Positions 1 through 9,023 of a stretch of 64,000 nucleotides of DNA are shown piece after piece (positions within the stretch are counted from its first letter, which is position 1; every line of letters begins with the position of its first letter). The notes beneath the pieces are model-generated. The model was not told the origin of the DNA. It worked only from the letters and a program-made list of their open reading frames with translations, and made no database searches. The stretch lies in NCBI GenBank assembly GCA_016711605.1, contig JADJSS010000002.1:310001-374000 (forward strand), given 5' to 3'. Source of the stretch: Saprospirales bacterium. Its GTDB lineage: Bacteria > Bacteroidota > Bacteroidia > Chitinophagales > JADIYW01. A program made the translations under genes and the position numbers.

Positions 1-468
1 GTAACTGGTGATACTGTAGGTGATCCGTTTAAAGATACATCTGGTCCATCAATGAATATTTTAATAAAATTAATGTCAATTGTTTCATTAGTAATTGCAC
101 CATACATTGCTGGTAAAGGTTTTGATATGAATGCAGGAAATGGAACGGCTGTTACAGCTGGTTGTGAAGGAATGAGCAAAGAAGATTGTGCAGCAAAAAT
201 GGAAAATTGTGAAGGTGGAAAAAATTGCACTTATTTATTAGATACAACTTATACAGATGCTGAAGGACACAAGATTGTAGAGAAAAAATGTATCGTTATG
301 AATGATGCAGCTTGTGATATGGCATCTTGTGAAAAAGCAAAATGTGAAACACCTGGCAAATGCGATCCAGCTTCTTGTGATAAACCATGTTGTGCAGATA
401 AAAAACACTGTACAAATGAAGAAATGAAAAAAGAGTGCTGCAAGAAAAAAGAAGAAGCTAGTAAATAG
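1..468 (+). CDS. hppA: Membrane-bound ion-translocating pyrophosphatase, C-terminal end, with Cys-rich tail (partial)
   Basis: The frame is open from base 1, so the start lies outside the window. The first residues carry GDTVGDPFKDTSGPS followed by a hydrophobic helix, which is the conserved last part of membrane pyrophosphatases. These enzymes hydrolyse cytoplasmic pyrophosphate and pump H+ or Na+ across the inner membrane. The ATG at 52 is internal and not a start. After the last helix, where many family members stop, this protein continues for about 105 residues containing 15 cysteines, including CC pairs near the end and a Lys-rich terminus. The tail looks metal- or thiol-binding, but that is inference. 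The family assignment is firm; which ion is pumped cannot be told from this fragment. Confidence 0.88.
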   Translation, partial: VTGDTVGDPFKDTSGPSMNILIKLMSIVSLVIAPYIAGKGFDMNAGNGTAVTAGCEGMSKEDCAAKMENCEGGKNCTYLLDTTYTDAEGHKIVEKKCIVMNDAACDMASCEKAKCETPGKCDPASCDKPCCADKKHCTNEEMKKECCKKKEEASK

Positions 469-494
469 TATTTTCTTGTTGTTTTAAAAATAGA

Positions 495-522
495 AACCGC
501 ATCGATTTGATGCGGTTTTTTT
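495..522 (+). terminator. Intrinsic terminator after the pyrophosphatase gene
   Basis: A 9-bp perfect stem (AACCGCATC / GATGCGGTT) with a 5-base loop is followed directly by a T run. It lies 27 bases after the hppA stop. Confidence 0.85.
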
Positions 523-803
523 ATACGTAAGTTTTTATTTTTTGTTTAACAATTTTGGTATATGTGTCCTACAGAAAACCATTATCTACTGATTGAATGT
601 ACAAAGCACAATTATATACACAAAACAAAGAACCTCAAATTCGGTCAAAGACCGAGTGATTTAATACTGTGAGATTGAGTTAAAGTTTGTAATTCTGTTT
701 TAGCTTTCTTATTACAATAGTAGACCGTCTGAACCAATACACACTAGTGATCCTACGGAACACTAACGCTAGATTGAGTCTACTTTCGGATTAGTATTTA
801 AAC
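523..803. other. Gene-free stretch between hppA and infB terminators
   Basis: No open frame of note. Three small inverted repeats are visible: CGGTC-AAA-GACCG near 641-653, TAGTG (745-749) with CACTA (761-765), and an enclosing pair AGTAGAC (719-725) with GTCTACT (778-784). The nested pair could fold as a hairpin with an outer stem. I recognise no RNA family in it, and it may be chance or an old repeat remnant. Confidence 0.4.
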
Positions 804-836
804 AAAAAAACCGCACATCTTTCGATATGCGGTTTT
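804..836 (-). terminator. Intrinsic terminator of the rimP-nusA-infB operon
   Basis: Read on the minus strand, an AAAACCGCAT stem with an imperfect partner ending GTGCGGTTTT is followed by a T run. It lies about 40 bases after the infB stop and converges on the hppA terminator. Confidence 0.75.
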
Positions 837-843
837 ATTATTC

Positions 844-876
844 ATTGGTCGGACGACTTTGAGTCGTCTGACCAAT
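844..876 (-). repeat. 15-bp inverted repeat abutting the infB stop codon
   Basis: ATTGGTCGGACGACT at 844-858 pairs with AGTCGTCTGACCAAT at 862-876 with one mismatch (a G-U pair on one strand) and a 3-base loop. It starts one base after the infB stop and precedes the T-tailed terminator. There is no T run of its own, so it may stabilise the 3' end of the transcript or be a repeat element. Confidence 0.6.
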
Positions 877-3621
877 TTACAACTTACGTTTTACTTCAAC
901 TTGCTCGAATGCTTCTACAATGTCGCCAACTTCAATATCGTTGTATGATTTGATTTTTAAACCACACTCGTATCCTTTAGTAACATCTTTCACGTCGTCT
1001 TTATAACGTTTTAGTGATTCTAGTTCACCAGTATGTACCACAATTCCATTTCTGATAATTCTGATTTTATTGCTACGTGCTACTTTTCCGTCTAATACAT
1101 AACAACCTGCAATCGTACCTACTTTGCTTACTTTAAATACTTCGCGAATTTCGATATTACCAACAATTTTCTCTTCAAATTTCGGCTCTAACAAACCTTC
1201 CATCGCAGCTTTGATTTCTTCGATTGCATCGTAAATGATGGTGTAATATTTGATTTGAATATCTTCTTTTTCCGCTAAGTTTTTAGCATTTAATGAAGGA
1301 CGAACCTGGAACGCCACGATAATCGCATCAGAAGCAGAAGCTAATAATACATCTGTTTCGCTTATTGCACCAACACCTTTATGAATTACATTTACCTGAA
1401 TTTCTTCTGTAGATAATTTCAATAATGAATCGCCTAATGCCTCCACAGAGCCATCTACGTCACCTTTAATAATTAAGTTCAACTCTTTGAAGTTTCCTAA
1501 TGCTAAACGACGACCAATTTCATCCAATGTAATGTGTTTTTTAGCACGCATACCTTGTTCACGAATGATGGTTGCTCTACGATTTGCGATTTCTTTTCCT
1601 TCGTCTTCGTCTTCGTACACTTTAATTTTATCGCCAGCAGTTGGTGCGCCTAATAAACCTAACACTTGCACTGGTGCCGATGGTCCTGCGGTATCAATAC
1701 GAACACCACGTTCGTTGGTCATTGCTTTTACTTTACCAAAATATTGTCCAGCAACAATGAAATCACCGATGTTTAAAGTTCCTTCTTGTACCATTATGGT
1801 AGAAACATAACCACGACCTTTATCTAATTGCGCTTCAATTACAGAGCCTTGCGCCGCTTTATTTGGATTTGCTTTTAAATCTAAAATTTCAGATTCTAAC
1901 ACAATTTTATCTAATAATAAATCGATATTTAAGCCTTGTTTTGCAGAAATTTCTTGACATTGGAATTTTCCACCCCATTCTTCCACCAAAATATTCATTT
2001 GAGATAATTGGTTACGAATGCTATCAGGATTTGCGCCTGGTTTATCAATTTTATTGATGGCAAAAATCATTGGCACTTCTGCAGCTTGTGCATGCGAAAT
2101 TGCTTCTTTTGTTTGAGGCATGATGTTATCATCCGCAGCAATTACTATAACAGCGATATCCGTTAATTTAGCACCACGTGCACGCATTGCGGTAAACGCT
2201 TCGTGGCCTGGTGTATCTAAGAATGTGATATGTTCATTTTTTGCAGTTACCACTTCATAGGCACCGATGTGTTGCGTGATTCCACCCATTTCACCAGCTA
2301 CTACATTTGCACTTCTGATATAATCCAGTAATGATGTTTTACCGTGGTCAACGTGACCCATGATGGTAACAATTGGTGGACGTTTCACTAAATCTTCAGG
2401 TGTATCTTCAATTTCTTCTTCCTCGTCATCTTCATCTGAAATGCTAATAAATTGTACTTCGTATCCAAATTCGCCAGCTACTAATTCAATTACTTCAGCA
2501 TCTAATCGTTGATTGATAGAAACAAATACACCTAAACCCATGCAAGAACTGATGATTTGTGTTGGTGTAACATCCATCATATTCGCTAACTCACTTACAG
2601 AAACGAATTCGGTAATTTGCAATACGTTTGATTCTGTGTCTTCTCCTTCAGCACGCGAAGCATGGTCGTCACGTTTTGATTTTCTATATTTTGATCGATC
2701 TGATTTTGTTTTCGTTCCTTGCAATTTTGCCATGGTAGAACGAATCTTATCTTGGATTACTTTTTCAGAGATACCTTCAGATTTGTCTGCTGGTTTTGCA
2801 GGTGCTGGACCTCTTCTAAAATCAGAACGACCGCCATTTCCACCAGTGTTGTTTGGTCGAGGACCACGCACATCTTTAGTAGTATCTACTTTTGTGATGT
2901 CTACTTTATTTATTTGTATACGTGTTCTTTTTTGACCAGCGTTTCGGTCAACTTTTGCTTTTTCGCGTTTTGCTTTTTCATCATCACGGAAAATATCTTC
3001 TGGACGACGTTCTGCTTTTATCGGTAATTCAATTTTACCTAAAATTTTTGGACCAGAAAGTGTTTCAATTTTTGCTCTTGTAATTTCTTCAGGAACTACA
3101 ATATTTTCTACAACTGGTTTAATTTCTTCAACGACAATTTCTTTTGTTTCAATTTTTTCAACAACTATTTCTTCTTCTTGTTTTTTAGTTATTTTTTTCG
3201 GTTTTTCTTCTTCCTTTTTTACAGGAATTTCTTCTTTTTTCTCTTCTACTTTTTTGGGCTCTTCTTTATTAATTTTTTTAGGTGCATCTAAATCAATTTT
3301 GCCTAAAATTTTTGGTGCTTCTACTTCATTTTTTATTGTATGAATTACCTCTTCTTTTGGAATTTCTTTAATTACATCTTTAATAAGTAATTCTTCTTCT
3401 TTTCGTTTACCGATATTAATTTGTTCGGCTTTTTCTTTGGTTACGATATCGCTTCTAAATTCTTTCAAAAGAAGATTGTACTGCTCTTCGGAGAGCTTAG
3501 TATTTGGAGAATTTGCTACCTCTTTAAACCCTTTGGAATGAAGTGTGTCCACAATGGTTGCAATTCCAACATTGAGTTCTTTAGCGGCACTTGCTAATCG
3601 TATCGTTTTACTTTCTGACAT
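877..3621 (-). CDS. infB: Translation initiation factor IF-2
   Basis: IF-2 is the GTPase that brings initiator tRNA to the small ribosomal subunit. The protein has a short N-terminal IF2_N-like segment, a long low-complexity Lys/Glu-rich linker, a second N-domain, then the G domain with GHVDHGKT (about residue 422), DTPGHEAF and NKID, followed by the beta-barrel and C-terminal domains. Length of about 914 residues suits Bacteroidota IF-2. I chose the ATG at 3621 (MSESKTIRLA) over an upstream TTG at 3639, because the family begins at this motif and the upstream bases are repetitive intergenic sequence. It is the last gene of rimP-nusA-infB, a conserved order. Confidence 0.96.
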   Translation of the reverse strand: MSESKTIRLASAAKELNVGIATIVDTLHSKGFKEVANSPNTKLSEEQYNLLLKEFRSDIVTKEKAEQINIGKRKEEELLIKDVIKEIPKEEVIHTIKNEVEAPKILGKIDLDAPKKINKEEPKKVEEKKEEIPVKKEEEKPKKITKKQEEEIVVEKIETKEIVVEEIKPVVENIVVPEEITRAKIETLSGPKILGKIELPIKAERRPEDIFRDDEKAKREKAKVDRNAGQKRTRIQINKVDITKVDTTKDVRGPRPNNTGGNGGRSDFRRGPAPAKPADKSEGISEKVIQDKIRSTMAKLQGTKTKSDRSKYRKSKRDDHASRAEGEDTESNVLQITEFVSVSELANMMDVTPTQIISSCMGLGVFVSINQRLDAEVIELVAGEFGYEVQFISISDEDDEEEEIEDTPEDLVKRPPIVTIMGHVDHGKTSLLDYIRSANVVAGEMGGITQHIGAYEVVTAKNEHITFLDTPGHEAFTAMRARGAKLTDIAVIVIAADDNIMPQTKEAISHAQAAEVPMIFAINKIDKPGANPDSIRNQLSQMNILVEEWGGKFQCQEISAKQGLNIDLLLDKIVLESEILDLKANPNKAAQGSVIEAQLDKGRGYVSTIMVQEGTLNIGDFIVAGQYFGKVKAMTNERGVRIDTAGPSAPVQVLGLLGAPTAGDKIKVYEDEDEGKEIANRRATIIREQGMRAKKHITLDEIGRRLALGNFKELNLIIKGDVDGSVEALGDSLLKLSTEEIQVNVIHKGVGAISETDVLLASASDAIIVAFQVRPSLNAKNLAEKEDIQIKYYTIIYDAIEEIKAAMEGLLEPKFEEKIVGNIEIREVFKVSKVGTIAGCYVLDGKVARSNKIRIIRNGIVVHTGELESLKRYKDDVKDVTKGYECGLKIKSYNDIEVGDIVEAFEQVEVKRKL

Positions 3622-3634
3622 ATTTTTTTGTTTA

Positions 3635-3690
3635 GTCAATAGTCAATGGTCGATAGTCAATGGTATTTCACTAATGACCAATGACATATG
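3635..3690. repeat. Word-like degenerate repeat between nusA and infB
   Basis: Short words such as AGTCAATAGTCAATGG, CGATAGTCAATGG and AATGACCAATGAC recur imperfectly in the short nusA-infB spacer. The same style of sequence appears elsewhere in the window. Confidence 0.5.
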
Positions 3691-3707
3691 TCTAATGACT
3701 GTTCATC

Positions 3708-4949
3708 TTATTCGAATTCTGTTTTTAATATTCTAATTACATCGTCGATAGTTTCTTCTTCTAAATCGGTACGGCGCACTAATTCGTCTCTATCTAATTC
3801 CAACACAGATTTTGCAGTATCGCAACCAATTTTTTTGAATTCATCAATTACCCAACCATCAATTTCATCTGAAAATTCATCTAAATCCACATCATCTTCT
3901 TCTGCAACGGTATCTGTATCTCTGAATACATCGATTTCGTAACCTGATAATTTAGAAGCTAATTTTATATTGAAACCACCTTTACCTATTGCTAACGACA
4001 CTTGATCTGGTTTTAAATAAACAGATGCACGTTTTTTATTTTCATCTAAAGCAATACCTTCAATTTTTGCTGGTGTTAATGCACGTTGCAATAATAAAGT
4101 GATATTTTGTGTGTAATTGATGATATCAATATTTTCGTTTCTCAACTCGCGAACAATGCCGTGAATACGAGAACCTTTCATACCAACGCACGCACCAACC
4201 GGATCAATTCTGTCATCATAAGATTCTACCGCAACTTTTGCTCTTTCGCCTGGTTCACGCACAATTTTTTTGATAACGATTAAACCATCGAAAATTTCTG
4301 GAACTTCGTTTTCTAATAATTTCGCTAAGAATGACGCATCTGTTCTTGATAAAATCACTAGTGGATTGCTACCTCGTAATTCAACATCTTTTACAACTGC
4401 GCGAATAGTATCGCCTTTTTTGTAGAAATCGGTTTTGATTTGCTCATTTTTTGGTAAAATCAATTCGTTTCCATCGTCATCCAACAATAAAATTTCTTTT
4501 TTCCAAACTTGATACACTTCGCCTGTGATGATGTCGCCAACTCTGTCTTTGTATTTTTTATAAACTTCGTCTTTTTCTAAATCTAATACACGAGAAATCA
4601 ATGTTTGGCGAGCTGCTAAAATTGCACGACGTCCAAAAGATTCGATGGTAATTGGTTCGTATAATTCTTCGCCAACTTCCATGTCTGGTTCTATCGTTTT
4701 TGCAATTGCAAATTCTACTTCCGCTAATTTGTCTTCTACTTTTCCATCTTCTACGATAGTTCGGTGACGCCAGATTTCCAAATCACCTTTGTCTGTATTT
4801 ACAATGATGTCGAAATTTTGGTCAGAGCCATATTTTTTACGCAAAAGCGTTTTAAATACGTCTTCTAAAACACGCATCATAGTTGGTCGGTCGATGTTTT
4901 TAAAGTCTTTAAACTCCGAAAACGATTCTACTAATTCTATACTATTCAT
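3708..4949 (-). CDS. nusA: Transcription termination/antitermination factor NusA
   Basis: NusA binds RNA polymerase and modulates pausing, termination and antitermination. The 413-residue protein shows the NusA N-terminal domain (LRKKYGSDQNFDIIVN region), an S1 domain around residues 130-200, and tandem KH domains that include the conserved GACVGMKGSRI and LAIGKGGFNI motifs. It ends with an acidic Asp/Glu-rich segment and a short helical tail. ATG at 4949 fits the family start. It sits between rimP and infB on the same strand and should be cotranscribed with them. Confidence 0.96.
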   Translation of the reverse strand: MNSIELVESFSEFKDFKNIDRPTMMRVLEDVFKTLLRKKYGSDQNFDIIVNTDKGDLEIWRHRTIVEDGKVEDKLAEVEFAIAKTIEPDMEVGEELYEPITIESFGRRAILAARQTLISRVLDLEKDEVYKKYKDRVGDIITGEVYQVWKKEILLLDDDGNELILPKNEQIKTDFYKKGDTIRAVVKDVELRGSNPLVILSRTDASFLAKLLENEVPEIFDGLIVIKKIVREPGERAKVAVESYDDRIDPVGACVGMKGSRIHGIVRELRNENIDIINYTQNITLLLQRALTPAKIEGIALDENKKRASVYLKPDQVSLAIGKGGFNIKLASKLSGYEIDVFRDTDTVAEEDDVDLDEFSDEIDGWVIDEFKKIGCDTAKSVLELDRDELVRRTDLEEETIDDVIRILKTEFE

Positions 4950-4983
4950 TGTTTTTCCATCTTTTACCTGTTTTTAAATAGAT

Positions 4984-5460
4984 TTATAATTTGAAATTAA
5001 AATGTTTTTTTACTGATTTTATTTCATCGAAACTATAGGTATGTTCTTCTATTGTTTCTGTTTTTTTTATGATAATTATTTCTTTTATAGAAATTTGATT
5101 TTCAGCTGCAGCTATTAATTCGCCTGTAATTTTCAAGCCATTTTTCAAAACCACATCTACATTTTTATGGAGTTGTTTTTTGAATTGTTTTGGTGCTTTC
5201 AATGGTTCGTCCATTCCTGGTGAAGAAACATCGAGCGATAAATTATCGTGCATTAATCCATTTTCTTCTAAGAAGTTGTTTAAATGCTTACTTATATGCA
5301 CACATTCATCGATAGTAATATTATTGGTTTCGCCATCGGCAAATACTTCAATTTTACCATTTGAAAGAACTTTTACATCTACTAAAAACAAATCTGTATT
5401 GGCAAAATATTCATTTAAATTTTGCTCAATGGTTTGTTTTAATTGTAGTTGTTTTTCCAT
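4984..5460 (-). CDS. rimP: Ribosome maturation factor RimP
   Basis: RimP assists maturation of the 30S ribosomal subunit. The protein of about 158 residues has the two-domain RimP pattern, with an N-terminal alpha/beta domain containing VDVKVLSNGKIEVFAD and DECVHISKHL, then LSLDVSSPGMDEPL and an SH3-like C-terminal barrel. I chose ATG at 5460. A TTG ten codons upstream would lie inside the leader hairpin at 5475-5498 and is unlikely. It is the first gene of the operon, with its promoter visible upstream. Confidence 0.94.
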   Translation of the reverse strand: MEKQLQLKQTIEQNLNEYFANTDLFLVDVKVLSNGKIEVFADGETNNITIDECVHISKHLNNFLEENGLMHDNLSLDVSSPGMDEPLKAPKQFKKQLHKNVDVVLKNGLKITGELIAAAENQISIKEIIIIKKTETIEEHTYSFDEIKSVKKHFNFKL

Positions 5461-5464
5461 TTTA

Positions 5465-5498
5465 TTTAATAAAAAAGAGGACTTTGTCAAGTCCTCTT
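5465..5498 (-). terminator. Candidate attenuator in the rimP-nusA-infB leader
   Basis: On the minus strand, AAGAGGACTT, a 4-base loop and AAGTCCTCTT form a perfect 10-bp stem followed at once by six T residues. This has the form of an intrinsic terminator. It sits between the promoter (5513-5543) and the rimP start at 5460, inside the transcribed leader. NusA-dependent autoregulation through leader terminators is known for the enterobacterial operon; the same use here is inference. Confidence 0.65.
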
Positions 5499-5512
5499 CC
5501 CAAATCGTGGTG

Positions 5513-5543
5513 CAAATATAGTGTATTAATTTTGAATTACAAA
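5513..5543 (-). promoter_or_regulatory. Bacteroidota-type promoter for rimP-nusA-infB
   Basis: On the minus strand, TTTG (5543-5540), exactly 19 bases, then TATATTTG (5520-5513). This matches the Bacteroidota consensus TTTG-N19-TAnnTTTG in full. Transcription would begin near 5506, giving a leader of about 45 bases. Confidence 0.85.
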
Positions 5544-5648
5544 CAATTATGTACTATTTTTTGCGATTTGTCATCATCATCCATTATGAAAAATGGTTTT
5601 ATTAAATTCAGTATTATTAATTGAATTTCTGTTGATTGGTTGGTTTTA

Positions 5649-6134
5649 TTATATAGAAATATCTTTAAATATGCCTCTTGCAGAATCTAGAGGATTGCTA
5701 TTATTTATTCGAAATGCAAAAGTGCCAGATAGTTTGTTGTTTGTGTTTGATGTAATTGTATAAATATATTCGTAACCTTCTCGGCTTATAAATGTATTAT
5801 TATCTAAAAACAAAACGCCTACATCAAACTGCCTATACGTGTAATGTATGTGTTTGCCAATTGATAAACTATCTAAATCAAAATAGCAGAATGTTCCTGT
5901 AGATAGTGTGTTATTTAAGACGGCATTTGTATTTTTTCCAACTATCCGTTTTAGGTCATTTGAAACACTTGGCAGTCTGCTGTACACTGAATCAAACGTG
6001 ATGGTTTTGCCAGCATAAGTAAGTGACATAGTGCCTTGTCCGTTATTTATATTTGGATTATTGTTGTTTGATTTTTTGCATCCTAATAAAACACATGCAA
6101 TGATAATTGTTGCTAAAAAAAATTGCTTTTTCAT
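5649..6134 (-). CDS. Hypothetical lipoprotein
   Basis: A 161-residue protein of unknown function. It begins MKKQFFLATIIIACVLLGCKK, a lipoprotein signal peptide with the lipobox LLGC, then an Asn-rich linker typical of Bacteroidota lipoproteins. The mature part is predicted beta-rich and contains no motif I recognise. It lies 17 bases downstream of another lipoprotein gene on the same strand and may be cotranscribed with it. Confidence 0.7.
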   Translation of the reverse strand: MKKQFFLATIIIACVLLGCKKSNNNNPNINNGQGTMSLTYAGKTITFDSVYSRLPSVSNDLKRIVGKNTNAVLNNTLSTGTFCYFDLDSLSIGKHIHYTYRQFDVGVLFLDNNTFISREGYEYIYTITSNTNNKLSGTFAFRINNSNPLDSARGIFKDISI

Positions 6135-6151
6135 GAGATTATAATTTTGAT

Positions 6152-7309
6152 TTATTTATTTAACTGTTCCCAGTTTTGTGTGGAGCCAATATTTGGATTA
6201 TAGTTGGTTTCATTCGTTAAAATAATTTCGCCGTTATTACCTTTCCATGCTGTGTTGTACGAACTTGGTAATTCATAAATGCCACCACTTTCATCTTTAT
6301 AATTTTCTACGCCACGTATGTATTGCGAAAAACCATCATCTGAATTAGATTTATAGCTTGCATTGGCTTGCTCATAATTTTTATCTATGCTTGCAATCAT
6401 AGCATCATTATTACGACTGATTTGCTGACTCATAGCTGCTATATTTCTTACACCTTGATAATACTGGTCTGTTAAAAATTTTATGACTTGTTGCTGTGCG
6501 CTCAGAAATGCTGGTGTGTAGCGTATGGATTTTAAAACGGCTTGACATAATTCTGTATTTTCTTTTTCGTTTGCATCTTGTTTTATAAAAAACAAAATGG
6601 GTAATACTTGCCAATTAGAAAAATTGATACTTCTGTTTACTGTTCCATTTACGTAGGCATTAATCAACACGGTATAGTTTTCGCCATTTTTAGAGAACGT
6701 GCCTTTGCTTATAACATTATCAGAAATAAATTGCACTTGCGGATTTTGTTGTCGAGCTTGTATATCTATTGGATTGGTGCTTTCTATTTGATTTACTTTG
6801 GTATCTATAATTTTAAAACCTTCGGGCAAAACATTCATTTCATTTAATGTACGCATCGTTGCATCAGTAGTATTTGCTGGCATATTAGCTACCACGGTGC
6901 CACCCATATATTTGGTGCCAAGTCTGATTCCTGCGTATTGCATTGACTGGTTTGACAATGTATAAAACGAGGTTTTAAAAATGTGTAATTGTGCTGTATT
7001 CTCTGGATTATTTACATGCATTTCACCACTTGCTGGAAATTGCGTGTTTTGAGCGTCCCAATCTAATTGGCCTTGTTGTTGCCAACCTTGTGGCAATAGG
7101 AACAAAACCGCATCGCCTTTGGTTACTTGATTGTCTTTGATGGAAGACAATTGCATGCGCAACACTTTTGCGTCTGTGTTATTGTTGCCTTGGTTTTCTG
7201 CAGTTGAATTGGATGAATTTTGTTCAGCCGTATTCTCTTTTGAGTTTGCATTGCATGCGAAGCAAACACAAAGTGCTATTATATAGCAAGCGTTGTTTGT
7301 TTTTTTCAT
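6152..7309 (-). CDS. Hypothetical exported lipoprotein
   Basis: A protein of about 385 residues with a signal peptide beginning MKKTNNACYIIALCVCFACN, where a Cys follows a hydrophobic stretch as in lipoproteins, although the lipobox is weak. A low-complexity Ser/Asn/Thr linker follows. The rest mentions no catalytic motif; a GDAVLFLLPQGW segment and repeated Asn/Gln-rich stretches suggest a secreted or surface-anchored protein. ATG at 7309 is preferred over one 19 codons upstream, which would put extra hydrophobic sequence ahead of the signal. Function unknown. Confidence 0.65.
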   Translation of the reverse strand: MKKTNNACYIIALCVCFACNANSKENTAEQNSSNSTAENQGNNNTDAKVLRMQLSSIKDNQVTKGDAVLFLLPQGWQQQGQLDWDAQNTQFPASGEMHVNNPENTAQLHIFKTSFYTLSNQSMQYAGIRLGTKYMGGTVVANMPANTTDATMRTLNEMNVLPEGFKIIDTKVNQIESTNPIDIQARQQNPQVQFISDNVISKGTFSKNGENYTVLINAYVNGTVNRSINFSNWQVLPILFFIKQDANEKENTELCQAVLKSIRYTPAFLSAQQQVIKFLTDQYYQGVRNIAAMSQQISRNNDAMIASIDKNYEQANASYKSNSDDGFSQYIRGVENYKDESGGIYELPSSYNTAWKGNNGEIILTNETNYNPNIGSTQNWEQLNK

Positions 7310-7466
7310 AATGATGAATATTGATGATGATGAAACAAAAATAAGCAGCTTATAAACCTTAAACAATGTAAAAAACAGAGTGAAATTTATAGCTCAGAAA
7401 AATAGTTTTATACTGTATATTATTAATAATCAGTGTTTTAAATTATAAATAAATAAACTTTCAGAA

Positions 7467-8930
7467 TTAATATTGATTAAATTTTTGGTAGATGGTTTTG
7501 TGGTCCAATTTTGCCTCTAACCATAAAATAATTGGAAAATAATTAATGATGTTTTGTTCGAGTTTATCTTGTAAAACAGTTTCAATTTTAATTTTATATT
7601 CTTTCAAAATTTTAATTTTATTTGCTAAAGAATTTGCAATGCTATATTCAACCAACATTTTTAAAATAGCATTTTCTGCTTTAAACATTTTATCATCGCG
7701 ATATAATTTTCTACGTAAATTTTCAATGTTATTGTCAAAGTGATGTGTCTGATTGATTTCAATAAAAACAAACAATTTTAACAGCAAACAATAACTTTCT
7801 AAATCTATCATTGTGTGTAATGCTTTGTGGTTTAATACCTGCGAAACGAAATTCAAACATTCATCAAATTTATCGTTATAGAAATAAATCATTGCTATAT
7901 CATACAACATAGAAAGTTGAATATCTTGTCTTTTGGTGTAAAAATCAATTACGTTCATATACGTTGGCAGCAATCCGTAAATTTTATCAAACTGCTGTTT
8001 TTCCAAATATTGATTTTTCTCGACTAGCGCAATATTTAATTTTTTTGATTGCACCAAATCAATGTCTTTCGAGTTTTCTAGATATTGAAATAACGATTGT
8101 TTGACTTCATCAAAGTATTCGTAATTATTGACATTCAGCATACGCAACACAAAATTACTCAAGGTTACAATCACTTCTTTTTCGTTTGCTTTGCAATAAT
8201 TTAAATTGTTTTTCAACACCAAGTATTGCGCAACACTATCATTATAAGCTGTTGCTACATCGTTTACCATTAAAGCATATCCAACTCGCACATAATAAAA
8301 TAGAATTTTAGATGCTGTTGTGATAGCTGTTTCTACGTCAATTAATAAAGGATGCGCTAATTTTTCTGTTACAAAATCTATCTTACTTTTCTCTCTGATA
8401 TACGTGTTTGTATCTTGTCTGATAATTAGCCATTCATCCTTTAGTTGCTGATATTGCTGAATATTTTGCTGCTTTGTCTGATAAATTTTTTGTTCTTCTG
8501 TGAGCATCTTTTTTTTAGATGCATAATGTTTGTCAACTTCTAAAATCAAACTTTCATAATAATGAATCACCTCAAAATAATTATACAATTCAAAGTCAAT
8601 AAGCATTTTTTTTGCTTGTTGAATTTTCTTTTCCAATAAATTATTAGTGCGTCGTTCTAATAAAAAAGGAAACTGTTGAATAATAGAAATCAATTTATTT
8701 TCAATTGAACTGTTTTCCTGAATCGTAGAAAACGTGGTAATAATTAATTCTACTAAATAGTTTTTGGCTGCTGAAAAATTATTGATAAGTTTGGTGCTTT
8801 TTAATTTATTTTTGAGCGCTTCTTCATCGTATTCATTTTGTTTTAAAATTGCATCAAACAAAATTAAATATGGATTTTCTTTTTCATTTTTAGATTTATA
8901 TGCAAATTTTTTAAAATATGCTTTTTTCAT
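7467..8930 (-). CDS. Hypothetical all-helical protein
   Basis: A 487-residue protein without a signal peptide or membrane segments, rich in Lys, Asn, Tyr and Leu, and apparently all helical. Repeated hydrophobic/Tyr spacing suggests TPR-like helical repeats, for example around the LYDIAMIYFYNDKFDECLNF segment. No enzyme motif is visible. It is transcribed divergently from sixA with a spacer of about 90 bases. I do not recognise the family; a scaffold role would be a guess. Confidence 0.7.
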   Translation of the reverse strand: MKKAYFKKFAYKSKNEKENPYLILFDAILKQNEYDEEALKNKLKSTKLINNFSAAKNYLVELIITTFSTIQENSSIENKLISIIQQFPFLLERRTNNLLEKKIQQAKKMLIDFELYNYFEVIHYYESLILEVDKHYASKKKMLTEEQKIYQTKQQNIQQYQQLKDEWLIIRQDTNTYIREKSKIDFVTEKLAHPLLIDVETAITTASKILFYYVRVGYALMVNDVATAYNDSVAQYLVLKNNLNYCKANEKEVIVTLSNFVLRMLNVNNYEYFDEVKQSLFQYLENSKDIDLVQSKKLNIALVEKNQYLEKQQFDKIYGLLPTYMNVIDFYTKRQDIQLSMLYDIAMIYFYNDKFDECLNFVSQVLNHKALHTMIDLESYCLLLKLFVFIEINQTHHFDNNIENLRRKLYRDDKMFKAENAILKMLVEYSIANSLANKIKILKEYKIKIETVLQDKLEQNIINYFPIILWLEAKLDHKTIYQKFNQY

Positions 8931-9023
8931 TTGGTGTAAGCGAATGAATTAATTTATGCAGTTCATTTTTTCTGACATAGTTTTTGAAATGATTAAATTT
9001 ACAGAAAATAGCTCAAAATAAAA

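Noticed and set aside
1487..3027. Plus-strand open frames inside infB
   Set aside because: They are antisense shadows of infB, whose family motifs are unmistakable on the other strand.
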